DNA of 64,000 bases from the NCBI RefSeq assembly GCF_000422325.1, contig NZ_AULO01000013.1:1-64000 (forward strand), written 5' to 3'. The DNA comes from Marinospirillum minutulum DSM 6287. GTDB lineage: Bacteria > Pseudomonadota > Gammaproteobacteria > Pseudomonadales > Halomonadaceae. Positions within the stretch are counted from its first letter, which is position 1; the number at the start of each line of letters is the position of its first letter. Made by a program: the position numbers and the translations under genes. Below, in pieces: positions 37,650 through 47,292 of this stretch. The notes beneath the pieces were generated by a model, which did not search any database, was not told where the DNA came from, and saw only the letters and a program-made list of their open reading frames with translations.

Positions 37650-37666
37650 TTGTTGCGGTGCAGCAA
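37650..37666 (+). promoter_or_regulatory. Candidate PhaR operator 2
   Basis: TTGTTGC-GGT-GCAGCAA is a near-perfect inverted repeat (6 of 7 pairs) just past the predicted transcription start of the phasin gene. It contains the TGC-N3-GCA pattern of PhaR sites. Confidence 0.6.
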
Positions 37667-37704
37667 AGCTTAGGTAGTATTTTGTTATTTAAAGGAGTCG
37701 CACC

Positions 37705-38070
37705 ATGTTCCAGAAATTTATGACTGATATGCAAACCATGATGAAGCCCTACCAAGAAAGCCTAAACGGTAAGCAGTTTCAGCCTATTTCTAACCTAATG
37801 GTTATTCAAGCTAAAGCCCTAGAAAAGCTTGGTAGCGAACAAACCCGTTTTTACACTGAGTGTGTTGAAGCAGTTTCTAAACAAGTTGAAAACACCAGTA
37901 AAACAACTGATGTAACTAAACTACAAGAAGCTCAGTTTAATTTTGCTCAAGATTTACAGAACCGTGTTGGTCGCTTATTTAAAACCAATATGGATATTAT
38001 GACTGAAGCACGCGAAAGCGCTACAGCTGAAGTTGAAGTACTTAAAACTCAGGCAAAAGCTGCTAAGTAA
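37705..38070 (+). CDS. phaP: Phasin (polyhydroxyalkanoate granule protein)
   Basis: 121 residues, fully helical and amphipathic, no cysteine-rich or membrane part. 'AKALEKLGSEQTRFYTECVEAVSKQ' (key 'QTRFYTECVE') and an Ala/Glu-rich tail ending in 'KTQAKAAK' fit the phasin_2 family. Phasins coat PHA granules and limit their size. The likely PhaR operators in its promoter and the convergent phaR gene support the call. PHA synthase genes are not in the window. GGAG precedes the ATG. Confidence 0.88.
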   Translation: MFQKFMTDMQTMMKPYQESLNGKQFQPISNLMVIQAKALEKLGSEQTRFYTECVEAVSKQVENTSKTTDVTKLQEAQFNFAQDLQNRVGRLFKTNMDIMTEARESATAEVEVLKTQAKAAK

Positions 38071-38145
38071 GCCTAAGTTTTTAAAAAGTTTAGCAGCCGT
38101 ACTTCAGCAAACTCCCTCTGCCTGATTCAGCGTGCTGTTATTTTT

Positions 38146-38165
38146 ACCCGGCCACTTGGCCGGGT
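38146..38165. terminator. Bidirectional terminator between phaP and phaR
   Basis: ACCCGGCC (38146-38153), ACTT loop, GGCCGGGT (38158-38165), with T runs on both sides when read on each strand. Confidence 0.88.
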
Positions 38166-38168
38166 TTT

Positions 38169-38681
38169 TTATTCGCTATCCGTTTTCTTTTCATCCGTTT
38201 CTTTTTCAGCTAACGAACGACCAAAACTACCCCTAGCTAAACTCTTCCAAAGCAGTAGATTCTGCTCGGCAACCTTGCGCATCACTTCCATAGGGTTAGC
38301 AGCTTGTATCGGATTAGCTTTAATGGCTTGCTGCATTTGTTCACGCAACAACTTTTGCTGTTCCATAAAAATACTAATGCTTTGTTCTAGATAACCGCTC
38401 ATAGAACCCTGCATAGAGTCCCCATAAAAGCGAATGAGCTGTTGTAATACCTTATTGCTAAACATCGGACGGCCTCGTTCCTCACCACCCTGGTTTTCTT
38501 GCTCAGTAATGATTTGCAGTAAAATATTACGGGTTAGGTCTTCACCACTTTTTGAATCCTCAACATAGAAGTCTTCCTGATCTATAATCAGTTGACGAAT
38601 ATCTTCTAAGGTCACATAACGGCTTTCTGAGGTATCATAGAGACGTCGATTGGCATATTTACGAATGGCTCGCAAAGGCAA
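38169..38681 (-). CDS. phaR: Polyhydroxyalkanoate synthesis repressor PhaR
   Basis: 170 residues. The N-terminal DNA-binding domain 'IRKYANRRLYDTSESRYVTLEDIRQLI' (about 5-31; key 'KYANRRLYDT') is diagnostic, followed by the PHA-accumulation regulator segment 'DLTRNILLQIITEQE' (about 48) and a Gln-rich tail that binds PHA in relatives. It represses phasin genes until granules titrate it. Convergent with phaP. Confidence 0.95.
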   Translation of the reverse strand: MPLRAIRKYANRRLYDTSESRYVTLEDIRQLIIDQEDFYVEDSKSGEDLTRNILLQIITEQENQGGEERGRPMFSNKVLQQLIRFYGDSMQGSMSGYLEQSISIFMEQQKLLREQMQQAIKANPIQAANPMEVMRKVAEQNLLLWKSLARGSFGRSLAEKETDEKKTDSE

Positions 38682-38831
38682 CTCCTTATATAAAGCTTGC
38701 TAAAACACACAGGCCTACTTATTTTGAACTTATTGTAACAGCACCAACGACCTAGAGACTTACCTAAGCCGTTTAATTATTGTTATTTTGTAACACTTAG
38801 CTAGACTAAGCAAAAATACTAGGAGAGTAGT

Positions 38832-39200
38832 ATGTTAATTAAAATCCATAAAAGCAGTGTAATCTACTTCATTACCAACGATACACCAAAAGATAGGCTA
38901 ATAAATCTTAGTAGCCATATTTACCTAAACTTGCACCAAATTACTGAGTTATCTCACTACACGCTGAAATCTGACTCAGAAAAATTAAGCTTAGATGGTA
39001 AAAAAATTAAACTACCTGCTGAAACGACCGTTATCCACTTTACTATGGCACCAACTTTTTCTTCTTATCCAGACTCCAAGCACCCAGAACGCCGCATTCA
39101 CGAAAGACGCTTTTATACTTTCTACTACCTACCTGAAAGCATCCAAGAATACCTTGGTCTACTTCAGGCACTAAATGGCAGCATTCTTAACAACGATTAA
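38832..39200 (+). CDS. Small protein of unknown function
   Basis: 122 residues, no signal peptide or membrane helix. It is rich in beta-type segments; a basic patch 'HPERRIHERRFYTFYYLPES' lies near the C-terminus. I do not recognise the family. It has a GGAG ribosome-binding site and ends 2 bp from a convergent secreted-protein gene. Confidence 0.65.
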   Translation: MLIKIHKSSVIYFITNDTPKDRLINLSSHIYLNLHQITELSHYTLKSDSEKLSLDGKKIKLPAETTVIHFTMAPTFSSYPDSKHPERRIHERRFYTFYYLPESIQEYLGLLQALNGSILNND

Positions 39201-39202
39201 TT

Positions 39203-39988
39203 CTAACGTGGGCAAGTTGGTTTATCGCTTGCTTCAATACAAACACTGTAAAACTCACTCTTGCTCCCGCCCACATAACGGCGGGAAGCATTCGGTGTTT
39301 GTGCGGCCAATTCTGCTTCACTACCAAAAGTTGTCCACTGACCTAGCTGCAAAGCAACCTCGCCTTCATACTGCCGCCCAGAAAAACTAGACAAACCCGT
39401 TGCGTTCGTCTTTTTTTGTTCCGTTTGCTGGCTACTCAAGCTAAGTATTAATTGATCACCAACAGGCTTAACTCTGACCCACAAACCACTAGCCAACCAC
39501 TCATAAGCTGTTTCGCGGTACTGACCCACACCCGTTTGTATTGGAACCCAAAAGCCTCGCTCCAACCTTGCTTCACTTGCTTCTCTTATCAGCACTTCAA
39601 AAACTTCTGAACGCGCTGTTGAATAATAGCGAGCCGACTTTTGCTGAACTGCTTGAAAGTTAACCTGACCTTGCGCAAAAAGTACCCGCCAAGAAAGCAG
39701 GGGTTGATCTAAAGCATCTATCAATACGGCTAATTGCTCTAAATTTGAAGGCTTTCCACTAAGAACAAGCGTTTGGTTTTGTTGACTAACAACCGTACCT
39801 TTAGGTAAATGTGGCTTAATAGCAGCCATAATTTCAGTTGCAGAGCGGTGCTTAACTTCTATCAGCTGTATTTTATGTGCGCTCTCTGCCCTAGCTTCAG
39901 GTACAATGCACTGCACCAACAGCAGTAGCAAAAAAACAGCTCTGCCTAGTGCAAAATAACATTTATAACTTTTAGGCTGTAGCCTCAT
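39203..39988 (-). CDS. Secreted protein with secretin-N-like domain
   Basis: 261 residues. A signal peptide with a hydrophobic core 'AVFLLLLLVQCIV' and cleavage near 'ARA' (about 34). Residues 38-95 ('IQLIEVKHRSATEIMAAIKPHL', then 'VVSQQNQTLVLSGKPSNLEQLAVLIDALD'; key 'LVLSGKPSNL') match the short N-domain of type II/III secretins, which recurs in stand-alone periplasmic proteins. The rest is beta-rich, without the secretin pore domain. Function unknown. Confidence 0.72.
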   Translation of the reverse strand: MRLQPKSYKCYFALGRAVFLLLLLVQCIVPEARAESAHKIQLIEVKHRSATEIMAAIKPHLPKGTVVSQQNQTLVLSGKPSNLEQLAVLIDALDQPLLSWRVLFAQGQVNFQAVQQKSARYYSTARSEVFEVLIREASEARLERGFWVPIQTGVGQYRETAYEWLASGLWVRVKPVGDQLILSLSSQQTEQKKTNATGLSSFSGRQYEGEVALQLGQWTTFGSEAELAAQTPNASRRYVGGSKSEFYSVCIEASDKPTCPR

Positions 39989-40188
39989 TGCTTACTCCTA
40001 GTGCGTTAAACAGACTCTAATTTAACTTAATACTGATATTAGCTAGCTGCAAGTAGTCTATTGTTAAATTAACTTGCAATTAAGCTCAAGACTGTTACAC
40101 CTTTTCGTTATTTATGGGTAGAAGTTAACTTAACTTTAGCCCTAGAATATACAATATTAGTGAAAATGCAGAAAGAACAGGGAATAGC

Positions 40189-40626
40189 ATGTTACAACCT
40201 ATAACTCCTACCTCAAAAGCGAACAGCTCCAAGCCCAACTCTAAACGTAAGCGTTTTCCTTTGCTTAACCTAGAGTTTCTAGTTACTTTTCTACTAGAGA
40301 AAGGCGAGTTTCACGCCAATGCTCAAGAACTCTCTCACGAAGAAGTTCGTGTTATTTGCCCAGCTGGCGATATCCCTTTACTCGTTCCCAGAACTGCTCA
40401 CCATCGCCCTGATGAGAAAATTGTTCATCAAGCAGAATTGCAGCTAGATAATAATTTTAAACTTAATGTAAAACTACAAGTACTCAGCTGTCGCCGTTAT
40501 TCTCAACAGGGGTTTAATGTGGCATTTCGTTTATTAGAACTGAGTGAAGAGCAACAAGATGCCTTAGAAGCTTTCTTAAATAAAGCGCTAGATAAAAACA
40601 TCCCAACTGCTAGCATGTTTAGTTAA
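40189..40626 (+). CDS. PilZ-like domain protein (degenerate)
   Basis: 145 residues. The C-terminal part 'FNVAFRLLELSEEQQDALEAFL' (key 'FRLLELSEEQQ') looks like the end of a PilZ domain. The c-di-GMP-binding RxxxR near the start is not clear ('KRKRFP' only) and the D/NxSxxG motif is not obvious, so ligand binding is doubtful. It lies 7 nt before rsmE. Confidence 0.5.
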   Translation: MLQPITPTSKANSSKPNSKRKRFPLLNLEFLVTFLLEKGEFHANAQELSHEEVRVICPAGDIPLLVPRTAHHRPDEKIVHQAELQLDNNFKLNVKLQVLSCRRYSQQGFNVAFRLLELSEEQQDALEAFLNKALDKNIPTASMFS

Positions 40627-40633
40627 GCAAGGA

Positions 40634-41341
40634 ATGAATCTACTACTCGTAACTCAGCAAGAAATTGATAGTCAGGGTTGTGTACTACTAACCGATCGTC
40701 GCCATCAGCATATTCAAAACATTCATCGCCTTAAAGTGGGTGACACCCTACAAGCAGGCGTAATTAATGGCCTGTGTGGCGAAGCAGAAATTATAGAACA
40801 ACAAAGCCATGCCACACGCCTTAAGCTAAACCTTTACAAGCAACCACCTCCTCCCCTGCCTGTCACCCTGCTTTTAGCTTTACCTCGCCCTAGAATGTTA
40901 GCGCGAAGCTTAGAGCACTTAGCTACTTTGGGCGTAAAAAAGCTGGTTCTTATGCAAACCAACCGAGTTGAAAAAAGCTACTGGCAATCACCTGAATTAA
41001 AACCAGAAAAAATTCATCAACACCTTATTTTGGGTTTAGAGCAAGCTAAAGATACCCTTCTACCTGAGGTTATTTTTAAAAACCGTTTCAAACCCTTTGT
41101 TGAAGATGAATTGGCTAGCCTTGCAGCTAATTCCCTTAAGCTAGTGGCTCACCCTGGCAACTACCCAACCTGCCCAAGAAATATTGATCAACAACTAACG
41201 CTTGCGATAGGTCCAGAGGGTGGTTTTGTTGATTATGAAATACAGCTTTTAGAAGCACAAAACTTTCAACCAGTACAAATGGGTGAGCGTATCTTGCGTG
41301 TAGAAACGGCAGTAACAGCCTTGTTGTCACGCCTTTTCTGA
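40634..41341 (+). CDS. rsmE: 16S rRNA m3U1498 methyltransferase RsmE
   Basis: 235 residues, SPOUT-fold enzyme. N-terminal PUA-like domain with 'RHQHIQNIHRLKVGDTL', then 'LEHLATLGVKKLVLMQTNRV' (about 93; key 'LATLGV') and the knot 'LTLAIGPEGGFVDYEI' (about 187-202) and 'MGERILRVETAVTALL' (about 215). It methylates N3 of U1498 in 16S rRNA. Confidence 0.93.
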   Translation: MNLLLVTQQEIDSQGCVLLTDRRHQHIQNIHRLKVGDTLQAGVINGLCGEAEIIEQQSHATRLKLNLYKQPPPPLPVTLLLALPRPRMLARSLEHLATLGVKKLVLMQTNRVEKSYWQSPELKPEKIHQHLILGLEQAKDTLLPEVIFKNRFKPFVEDELASLAANSLKLVAHPGNYPTCPRNIDQQLTLAIGPEGGFVDYEIQLLEAQNFQPVQMGERILRVETAVTALLSRLF

Positions 41342-41465
41342 GACAATTCGTCCTAGCTAAAAATCTTACTTAAGGTAGACCTTTTTTTACACACAAGGTA
41401 TAACCTCAGGTCTATTTCCCTTATATTAGCAACTAGCTAACCTTAAAATTGGAGACAAACCTACG

Positions 41466-44261
41466 ATGGGCTTGTTATGGATTCCTCTGTTGCCAATGCT
41501 TGGTACACTAATGCCTTTGCTGGCATCGCGCTTTAGCCGCAACAGCATCGCTATTTTTACTGCGCTACTTCCTGCAATCGCACTTATTTTACTTTTTAAA
41601 CAAGCGCCAGCAGTTTTTAGTGGTGAAGTGCTAGCAGTCAGCTTTGAATGGATACCTCTAGCAGGTTTAGACGTTGCTTTTAGATTAGATGGTTTAGCTT
41701 GGCTTTTTGCCTTGTTAATTCTTGGTATAGGCCAGCTTATTATTCTCTATGCGCGCTATTATCTTTCTGAACAAGATAATATGCCGCTCTTTTATTCTTA
41801 TCTGCTTCTGTTTATGACAGCCATGCTGGGCATAGTTTTGTCTGGCAACCTTATTCAGCTCTGGTTCTTTTGGGAATTAACCAGCATTAGCTCATTTTTA
41901 CTAATTGGCTTTTGGTCACATAAATCTGAAGCACGCAAGGGCGCGCGTATGGCGCTCACAGTTACAGGTGCAGGTGGTTTAGCACTCCTAGCTGGGCTAC
42001 TACTTGTTGGTCAAGTGGTGGGTAGTTATGATTTAAGCACTGTATTAGCCAGTGGTGACTTAATTCGTGAACATGCTGCCTATCCTGTCATTCTTGTGCT
42101 GGTACTTTTAGGGGCTTTTACCAAGTCAGCTCAGTTTCCTTTCCATTTTTGGCTTCCCCATGCCATGTCAGCACCAACACCGGTGAGCGCTTACCTGCAT
42201 TCGGCCACTATGGTTAAAGCAGGCATTTTCTTAATGGCTCGTATGTACCCTGTGCTTTCGGGTACTGAGCTATGGTTTTTAATTGTTAGCATGACTGGTT
42301 TAGCCACTTTGCTAATCGGTGCTTACGTCGCTTTATTTAAGCATGACTTAAAAGGGCTACTGGCTTATTCAACCATTAGCCACCTAGGTTTAATTACCCT
42401 GCTTTTAGGTATGAATACCCAACTTTCTACCGTTGCTGCCATTTTCCATATAATTAACCACGCTGCCTTTAAAGCTTCGCTCTTTATGGCGGCAGGTATC
42501 ATTGACCATGAAACGGGTACCCGAGATATGCGGCAAATTAATGGGCTATGGAAGTACATGCCGCATACCGCCACACTTGCAATGGTTGCCGCAGCATCTA
42601 TGGCGGGCGTACCCCTTCTGAACGGTTTCCTTTCTAAAGAAATGTTTTTTGCAGAAACACTACAGCAAGTAACCCTAGGCTCACTTTCCTGGATGGTGCC
42701 AGTATTTGCTACTTTAGGTACAGTTTTCTCAGTAGCCTATTCAGCGCGTTTTATTCATGATGTCTTTTTTAACGGTGAACCAGTCGATCTACCTAAAACA
42801 CCCCATGAACCACCGCGTTTTATGCGTATTCCTGTTGAAGTGCTTATCGCACTTTGTTTGCTTATCGGTATTTTTCCAACCTTCGTAGTCGGCCCACTTT
42901 TAGCTGTCGCTTCTACTGCAGCCTTGGGTGGTGATTTACCTAACTACAGCCTAGCTATTTGGCATGGTTTTAATATCCCGCTATTAATGAGTTTCTTAGC
43001 CATGGTAGGCGGTTTAATTATCTACTATAACCGTAAGCACCTGTTTCGCTTTCAAGCACAATTTCCTGAAGCGGATGCCAAGCTTATTTTTGAATGGATG
43101 ATGCAGCAGCTAGTTAAAGGCTGTACAAGCATTATGCAAAAGCTAGAAAATGGCTCTTTGCAGCGTTACATCTATCTGCTTATCTTTTTAGCCATGATAT
43201 TAATGGCTGGCCCAATGATTGACTTAAACGCTACTGAAGGCCATAAGTCACAACTGCCTATAGATAACCTAAGCCTAATAGCGGCCATTATTCTTGCCGT
43301 AGCCACTCTTGCTACGGTTTTATTCAACCGTAAAAGATTGGTTTCTATTATTAGTTTGTCGGTGGTTGGTTTAATTGTATCCCTTGCTTTTGCTCGTTTT
43401 TCAGCACCTGATTTAGCTTTAACTCAGCTTTCAGTTGAAGTTGTAACCATGATACTTATGCTGCTTGCTCTCTTCTTTTTGCCACAAAACACACCCAAGG
43501 AATCTCATCCACGCCGACTGGTTAGAGACCTAAGCCTAGCGGGTATTATTGGTGGCGTTATTGGCACCATTAACTACGCCATGATTACTCGCCCACTAGA
43601 CAGTATTTCTTGGTTCTTCCTAGAAAATAGTAAATCTGGTGGTGGTGGTACTAACGTCGTCAACGTTATTCTGGTCGATTTTCGTGGACTAGATACCCTT
43701 GGTGAAATATCAGTATTGGGCATAGCTGCTTTAGGTATTTTTAAACTCATCGTGCGTATGCGCCTTTATATGCCTAGCAGTGACTCTACTGGTCGCCCTT
43801 GGGCAGTGGGTCGTCACCCAATGATGCTCAGTGTTGTATCACAAAGCTTACTACCCCTAGCCTTGTTGGTATCGGCTTATATTTTCTTACGCGGACACAA
43901 TATGCCCGGCGGCGGTTTTATTGCTGGTTTAATTACTTCTGTGGCAATTATTCAACAGTACATAGCACATGGTGTTGACTGGATAAAAGACCGTCTGCGT
44001 ATTAACTACCAATGGTTGGTTGCTAGCGGTATTTTAGTTGCTGCTTTAACAGGGGTAGGCAGTTGGTTTTTTAATCGCCCCTTCCTAACCACTTGGTACG
44101 ATTACTTCAACCTACCCATTATTGGTGAGTTTGAACTAGCTAGCGCCATGTTATTTGATCTAGGCGTTTATCTCACCGTTATAGGTGCAACCCTAATGAT
44201 ACTGGCTAACTTAGGTAAGCTAACAACCAACCAAAGCCCTGCCATGAAGGAGAATAACTAA
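41466..44261 (+). CDS. mrpA: Mrp-type Na+/H+ antiporter subunit A, fused to B
   Basis: 931 residues. The NuoL-like part (about 1-560) has the proton-antiporter core '[31 protein letters not shown]' (key '[16 protein letters not shown]'). The MrpA C-terminal domains follow, and residues about 780-925 are the MrpB domain ('[16 protein letters not shown]'), so A and B are one polypeptide as in many proteobacteria. It drives Na+ export at high pH or salinity. First gene of mrpACDEFG; its stop overlaps the mrpC start. Confidence 0.93.
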   Translation: MGLLWIPLLPMLGTLMPLLASRFSRNSIAIFTALLPAIALILLFKQAPAVFSGEVLAVSFEWIPLAGLDVAFRLDGLAWLFALLILGIGQLIILYARYYLSEQDNMPLFYSYLLLFMTAMLGIVLSGNLIQLWFFWELTSISSFLLIGFWSHKSEARKGARMALTVTGAGGLALLAGLLLVGQVVGSYDLSTVLASGDLIREHAAYPVILVLVLLGAFTKSAQFPFHFWLPHAMSAPTPVSAYLHSATMVKAGIFLMARMYPVLSGTELWFLIVSMTGLATLLIGAYVALFKHDLKGLLAYSTISHLGLITLLLGMNTQLSTVAAIFHIINHAAFKASLFMAAGIIDHETGTRDMRQINGLWKYMPHTATLAMVAAASMAGVPLLNGFLSKEMFFAETLQQVTLGSLSWMVPVFATLGTVFSVAYSARFIHDVFFNGEPVDLPKTPHEPPRFMRIPVEVLIALCLLIGIFPTFVVGPLLAVASTAALGGDLPNYSLAIWHGFNIPLLMSFLAMVGGLIIYYNRKHLFRFQAQFPEADAKLIFEWMMQQLVKGCTSIMQKLENGSLQRYIYLLIFLAMILMAGPMIDLNATEGHKSQLPIDNLSLIAAIILAVATLATVLFNRKRLVSIISLSVVGLIVSLAFARFSAPDLALTQLSVEVVTMILMLLALFFLPQNTPKESHPRRLVRDLSLAGIIGGVIGTINYAMITRPLDSISWFFLENSKSGGGGTNVVNVILVDFRGLDTLGEISVLGIAALGIFKLIVRMRLYMPSSDSTGRPWAVGRHPMMLSVVSQSLLPLALLVSAYIFLRGHNMPGGGFIAGLITSVAIIQQYIAHGVDWIKDRLRINYQWLVASGILVAALTGVGSWFFNRPFLTTWYDYFNLPIIGEFELASAMLFDLGVYLTVIGATLMILANLGKLTTNQSPAMKENN

Positions 44262-44608
44262 TGGAAGCTCTATTCGCTTTTAGTATCGGCTTATTAACGG
44301 CTGCTGGTGTATTTCTTTCCTTGCGGGGTCGTAGTTTTCCTGTGGTAGTTGGTATTACCCTGCTGTCTTATGCAGTTAACCTCTTTCTTTTTTCAAGCGG
44401 GCGCTTAACCATTAACGGCGCTGCGGTATTAGGCACTTCAGAGGTATATGCAGACCCAGTTCCTCAAGCACTGGTATTAACCGCGATAGTGATTGGCTTT
44501 GCCATGACTGCCTTTGTTTTAATTCTTGCCATGCGTTCTCGTGCGGACTTGGGCAACGACCATGTTGATGGCCGCCTAGCAGTAGAGCCTGAGGAAAAGA
44601 AAAAATGA
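44261..44608 (+). CDS. mrpC: Mrp antiporter subunit C
   Basis: 115 residues, NuoK-like, three membrane helices. 'SYAVNLFLFSSGRL' and 'DPVPQALVLTAIVIGFAMTAF' (key 'DPVPQALVLTAIVI') are the MrpC signature. It overlaps mrpA and mrpD by a few bases. Confidence 0.93.
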   Translation: MEALFAFSIGLLTAAGVFLSLRGRSFPVVVGITLLSYAVNLFLFSSGRLTINGAAVLGTSEVYADPVPQALVLTAIVIGFAMTAFVLILAMRSRADLGNDHVDGRLAVEPEEKKK

Positions 44609-46119
44609 TTCAGCAACACCTAACACTCTTGCCTGTTGTTTTTCCATTAATAATGGGGGCTTTAATTTTACTGCCCCCTATTACTAATAGCTTAGTAAGG
44701 CAGCGTAATGTCACGCTGCTTACTAGCTTGGTACTTATTGCACTCAGTATTTGGATGGTACAAATCGCCAGTTCAGGCAGCATCCAGCTTTACTATTTGG
44801 GCGACTGGAAGCCACCCTTTGGTATTTTATTTGTCGCCGACAGAACCTCTGCATTAATGGTACTACTCAGCAGTATATTAACGCTGGGTGCGCTGCTCTA
44901 TGCTACTGGTGGTGATGACAAAACAGGGATGTTCTTTTATCCACTATTTCTATTTCAAATTGCGGGCATTAATGGCGCTTTCTTAACCGGCGACTTATTT
45001 AATCTCTTTGTCTTCTTTGAAGTACTGCTGATAGCTTCCTACTCTTTGCTTATTCATGGGGGTGGCAAACAGCGTACTCAGGCAGCCATGCACTACGTTA
45101 TTCTTAACCTAGTGGGTTCAGCCTTCTTCTTATTTGCCTTAGGTATTCTTTACGGCACGCTAGGCACACTTAATATGGCCGATATGGCGGCTAGAATTCA
45201 CCAGCTGCAACCCGATGAGCAGGCCTTGGTAAAAGCAGGCGGATTATTGCTATTGGTTGTTTTTGGGCTGAAATCCGCACTTTTGCCTTTACAGTTTTGG
45301 CTGCCTCGCACCTACTCTGCGGCCAGCGCACCGGTAGCTGCTCTTTTTGCGATTATGACCAAGGTGGGTATCTACAGCATTTTACGAGTACACACCTTAG
45401 TTTTTGGGCCAGAAGCAGGTGATTTAGCCAACCTAATTCAGCCTTGGTTATGGCCTATGTCTCTATTAACCTTGGCAATAGGTGCAATAGGTGCCCTAGC
45501 TAGCCCCAGCTTAAGAATGCTGGCTTCTAACTTGGTTATTATCTCTGTAGGCACTCTCTTATTAGCTGCTGCCATTGCTACACCTCAAGCAACTGCAGCG
45601 GCACTTTATTACCTAGTTCACTCCACTTTAATTGCTGCAGCGCTGTTTTTATTAGCTGATGTTATTGGTGAACAAAGGGGTAAACCAGGTGATCGTTTTG
45701 TTTCAGCCAGACGCGTACAACAGCCAGTTTTACTAGGCACTGCTTTTTTTGTATCTGCTTTAAGCCTTGCTGGTATGCCACCTTTTTCAGGTTTTGTCGG
45801 TAAGCTAATGCTGTTACAAGCAAGCAGCCTTCCCTCTATCGCTAGCTGGGTTTGGCCTACCCTCTTAATTAGCAGCCTAGCCGTTATTATCGCCCTAGCC
45901 AGAGCTGGCACTAGCTTATTCTGGCGTGTCAGTGGTGAAAATAGCGCTACCGAAACCCCGCCACTATTTAAGCTTTCGGGCGTTTGGTTGTTATTGCTTT
46001 GCTCACCGCTAATGGTAATTTTTGCAGGCAGCATTACCGAGTACACTCGTCTAGCAGCAGAGCAGCTATTTAATATCCAACCCACCATTGATTTGATTCT
46101 GCAACAAGGAGCTAAGTAA
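44605..46119 (+). CDS. mrpD: Mrp antiporter subunit D
   Basis: 504 residues, NuoN/NuoM-like, about 14 helices. 'TGDLFNLFVFFEVLLIASY' (about 128) carries the key Glu, and 'KSALLPLQFWLPRTYSAASAPVAALF' (key 'LPRTYSAASAPV') the second motif. Overlaps mrpC (4 nt) and mrpE (1 nt). Confidence 0.93.
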   Translation: MIQQHLTLLPVVFPLIMGALILLPPITNSLVRQRNVTLLTSLVLIALSIWMVQIASSGSIQLYYLGDWKPPFGILFVADRTSALMVLLSSILTLGALLYATGGDDKTGMFFYPLFLFQIAGINGAFLTGDLFNLFVFFEVLLIASYSLLIHGGGKQRTQAAMHYVILNLVGSAFFLFALGILYGTLGTLNMADMAARIHQLQPDEQALVKAGGLLLLVVFGLKSALLPLQFWLPRTYSAASAPVAALFAIMTKVGIYSILRVHTLVFGPEAGDLANLIQPWLWPMSLLTLAIGAIGALASPSLRMLASNLVIISVGTLLLAAAIATPQATAAALYYLVHSTLIAAALFLLADVIGEQRGKPGDRFVSARRVQQPVLLGTAFFVSALSLAGMPPFSGFVGKLMLLQASSLPSIASWVWPTLLISSLAVIIALARAGTSLFWRVSGENSATETPPLFKLSGVWLLLLCSPLMVIFAGSITEYTRLAAEQLFNIQPTIDLILQQGAK

Positions 46120-46622
46120 TGGATGCTAAACCACGTTTTCGTTTAGTACCTATGCCGGTACAAAGCGCACTCCTCTTTGTTGTTTGGCTTTTAATGAATA
46201 ACACCCTAGCCGTTGGCCATATTTTTTTAGCAGCCACGCTAGCCTTTACTATTCCTTTATTGGTGAATGGCCTACAAAACCCTCAACCCACTGTTCGCAA
46301 ACCCCTCTTAGCCTTGCGTTATTTTTTACTGGTGCTTATGGATATTGTTATTGCCAATATGCAAGTAGCTGTATTAATTCTTGGGCCACTCAAAAAAATG
46401 CAGCCAGGATTTGTTGCAGTGCCTTTAGATATAAACCAAAACCTACCCATTACCCTCTTAGCCAGCACGGTATCTTTAACGCCTGGTACGGTTAGCTGTG
46501 ATGTATCTGAAGATAAGCGTTGGCTCTATATTCATGCACTGAATTTAGTAGATGAGCAAGCACTCATTCATTCAATTAAAACGCGTTATGAAGCACCACT
46601 AAAGGAGATTTTTGGATGCTAA
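46119..46622 (+). CDS. mrpE: Mrp antiporter subunit E
   Basis: 167 residues with N-terminal helices and a cytoplasmic tail. 'TLLASTVSLTPGTVSCDVSEDKRWLYIHAL' (key 'SLTPGTVS') is the MrpE signature. Overlaps mrpF by 7 nt. Confidence 0.92.
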   Translation: MDAKPRFRLVPMPVQSALLFVVWLLMNNTLAVGHIFLAATLAFTIPLLVNGLQNPQPTVRKPLLALRYFLLVLMDIVIANMQVAVLILGPLKKMQPGFVAVPLDINQNLPITLLASTVSLTPGTVSCDVSEDKRWLYIHALNLVDEQALIHSIKTRYEAPLKEIFGC

Positions 46623-46885
46623 AAACTGCCCTACTCCTAGTGAATGTTATGATAGCAATAGCGCTTTTACTAAGCTTATGGCGGCTTATACAAGGCCCTA
46701 GCTTGGCTGATCGTATACTTGCGCTAGACACCCTTTACATTAACAGTATCGCTTTAATTATTTTACTGGGTATGTATATGGGTTCACCGCTATATTTTGA
46801 AGCCGCCCTTTTAATTGCCCTACTTGGGTTTGTAAGTACCGCAGCCCTTTGTAAATACCTGCTGCGCGGCGATATTATTGAGTAG
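46616..46885 (+). CDS. mrpF: Mrp antiporter subunit F
   Basis: 89 residues, three helices. 'RLIQGPSLADRILALDTL' (about 23-40) is the conserved MrpF loop with its functional Asp. Lies between E and G. Confidence 0.93.
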   Translation: MLKTALLLVNVMIAIALLLSLWRLIQGPSLADRILALDTLYINSIALIILLGMYMGSPLYFEAALLIALLGFVSTAALCKYLLRGDIIE

Positions 46886-46893
46886 ATATCACT

Positions 46894-47292
46894 ATGAATT
46901 GGATAGAATTAATTTTAAGTTTTTTTGTGCTTTTGGGTGGGCTATTTATGCTTATTGGTTCGATAGGCTTAGCTCGACTACCTGACTTTTATATGCGGCT
47001 TCATGCGCCCACCAAGGCAACAACCCTAGGTGTAGGTAGTCTGTTAATAGCATCCATGCTGTTTTTTAGTATTAAAAACTCCATGTTTAGTATTCATGAA
47101 ATACTGATCACTATTTTCTTGTTTATTACTGCACCCGTTAGTGCACACATGATGGCTAAAGCTGCTTTACACGTAGACACAGATACGCTTGAAAGAACTC
47201 AAGGAGTTGAAGCTCATAAGGCAGCAACAGCAGGTGGCAATCCACCCGCTAAAGCAGACTTAGTTAATAAACAAAAAGGTAGTGAAAATTAA
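46894..47292 (+). CDS. mrpG: Mrp antiporter subunit G
   Basis: 132 residues. 'IGSIGLARLPDFYMRLHAPTKATTLG' (key 'GLARLPDFYMRLHA', about 22-40) and 'TAPVSAHMMAKAALH' are the MrpG signature. The hydrophilic tail after about residue 105 is longer than in Bacillus. Its TAA stop overlaps the stop of the convergent corA within TTAA. Confidence 0.93.
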   Translation: MNWIELILSFFVLLGGLFMLIGSIGLARLPDFYMRLHAPTKATTLGVGSLLIASMLFFSIKNSMFSIHEILITIFLFITAPVSAHMMAKAALHVDTDTLERTQGVEAHKAATAGGNPPAKADLVNKQKGSEN

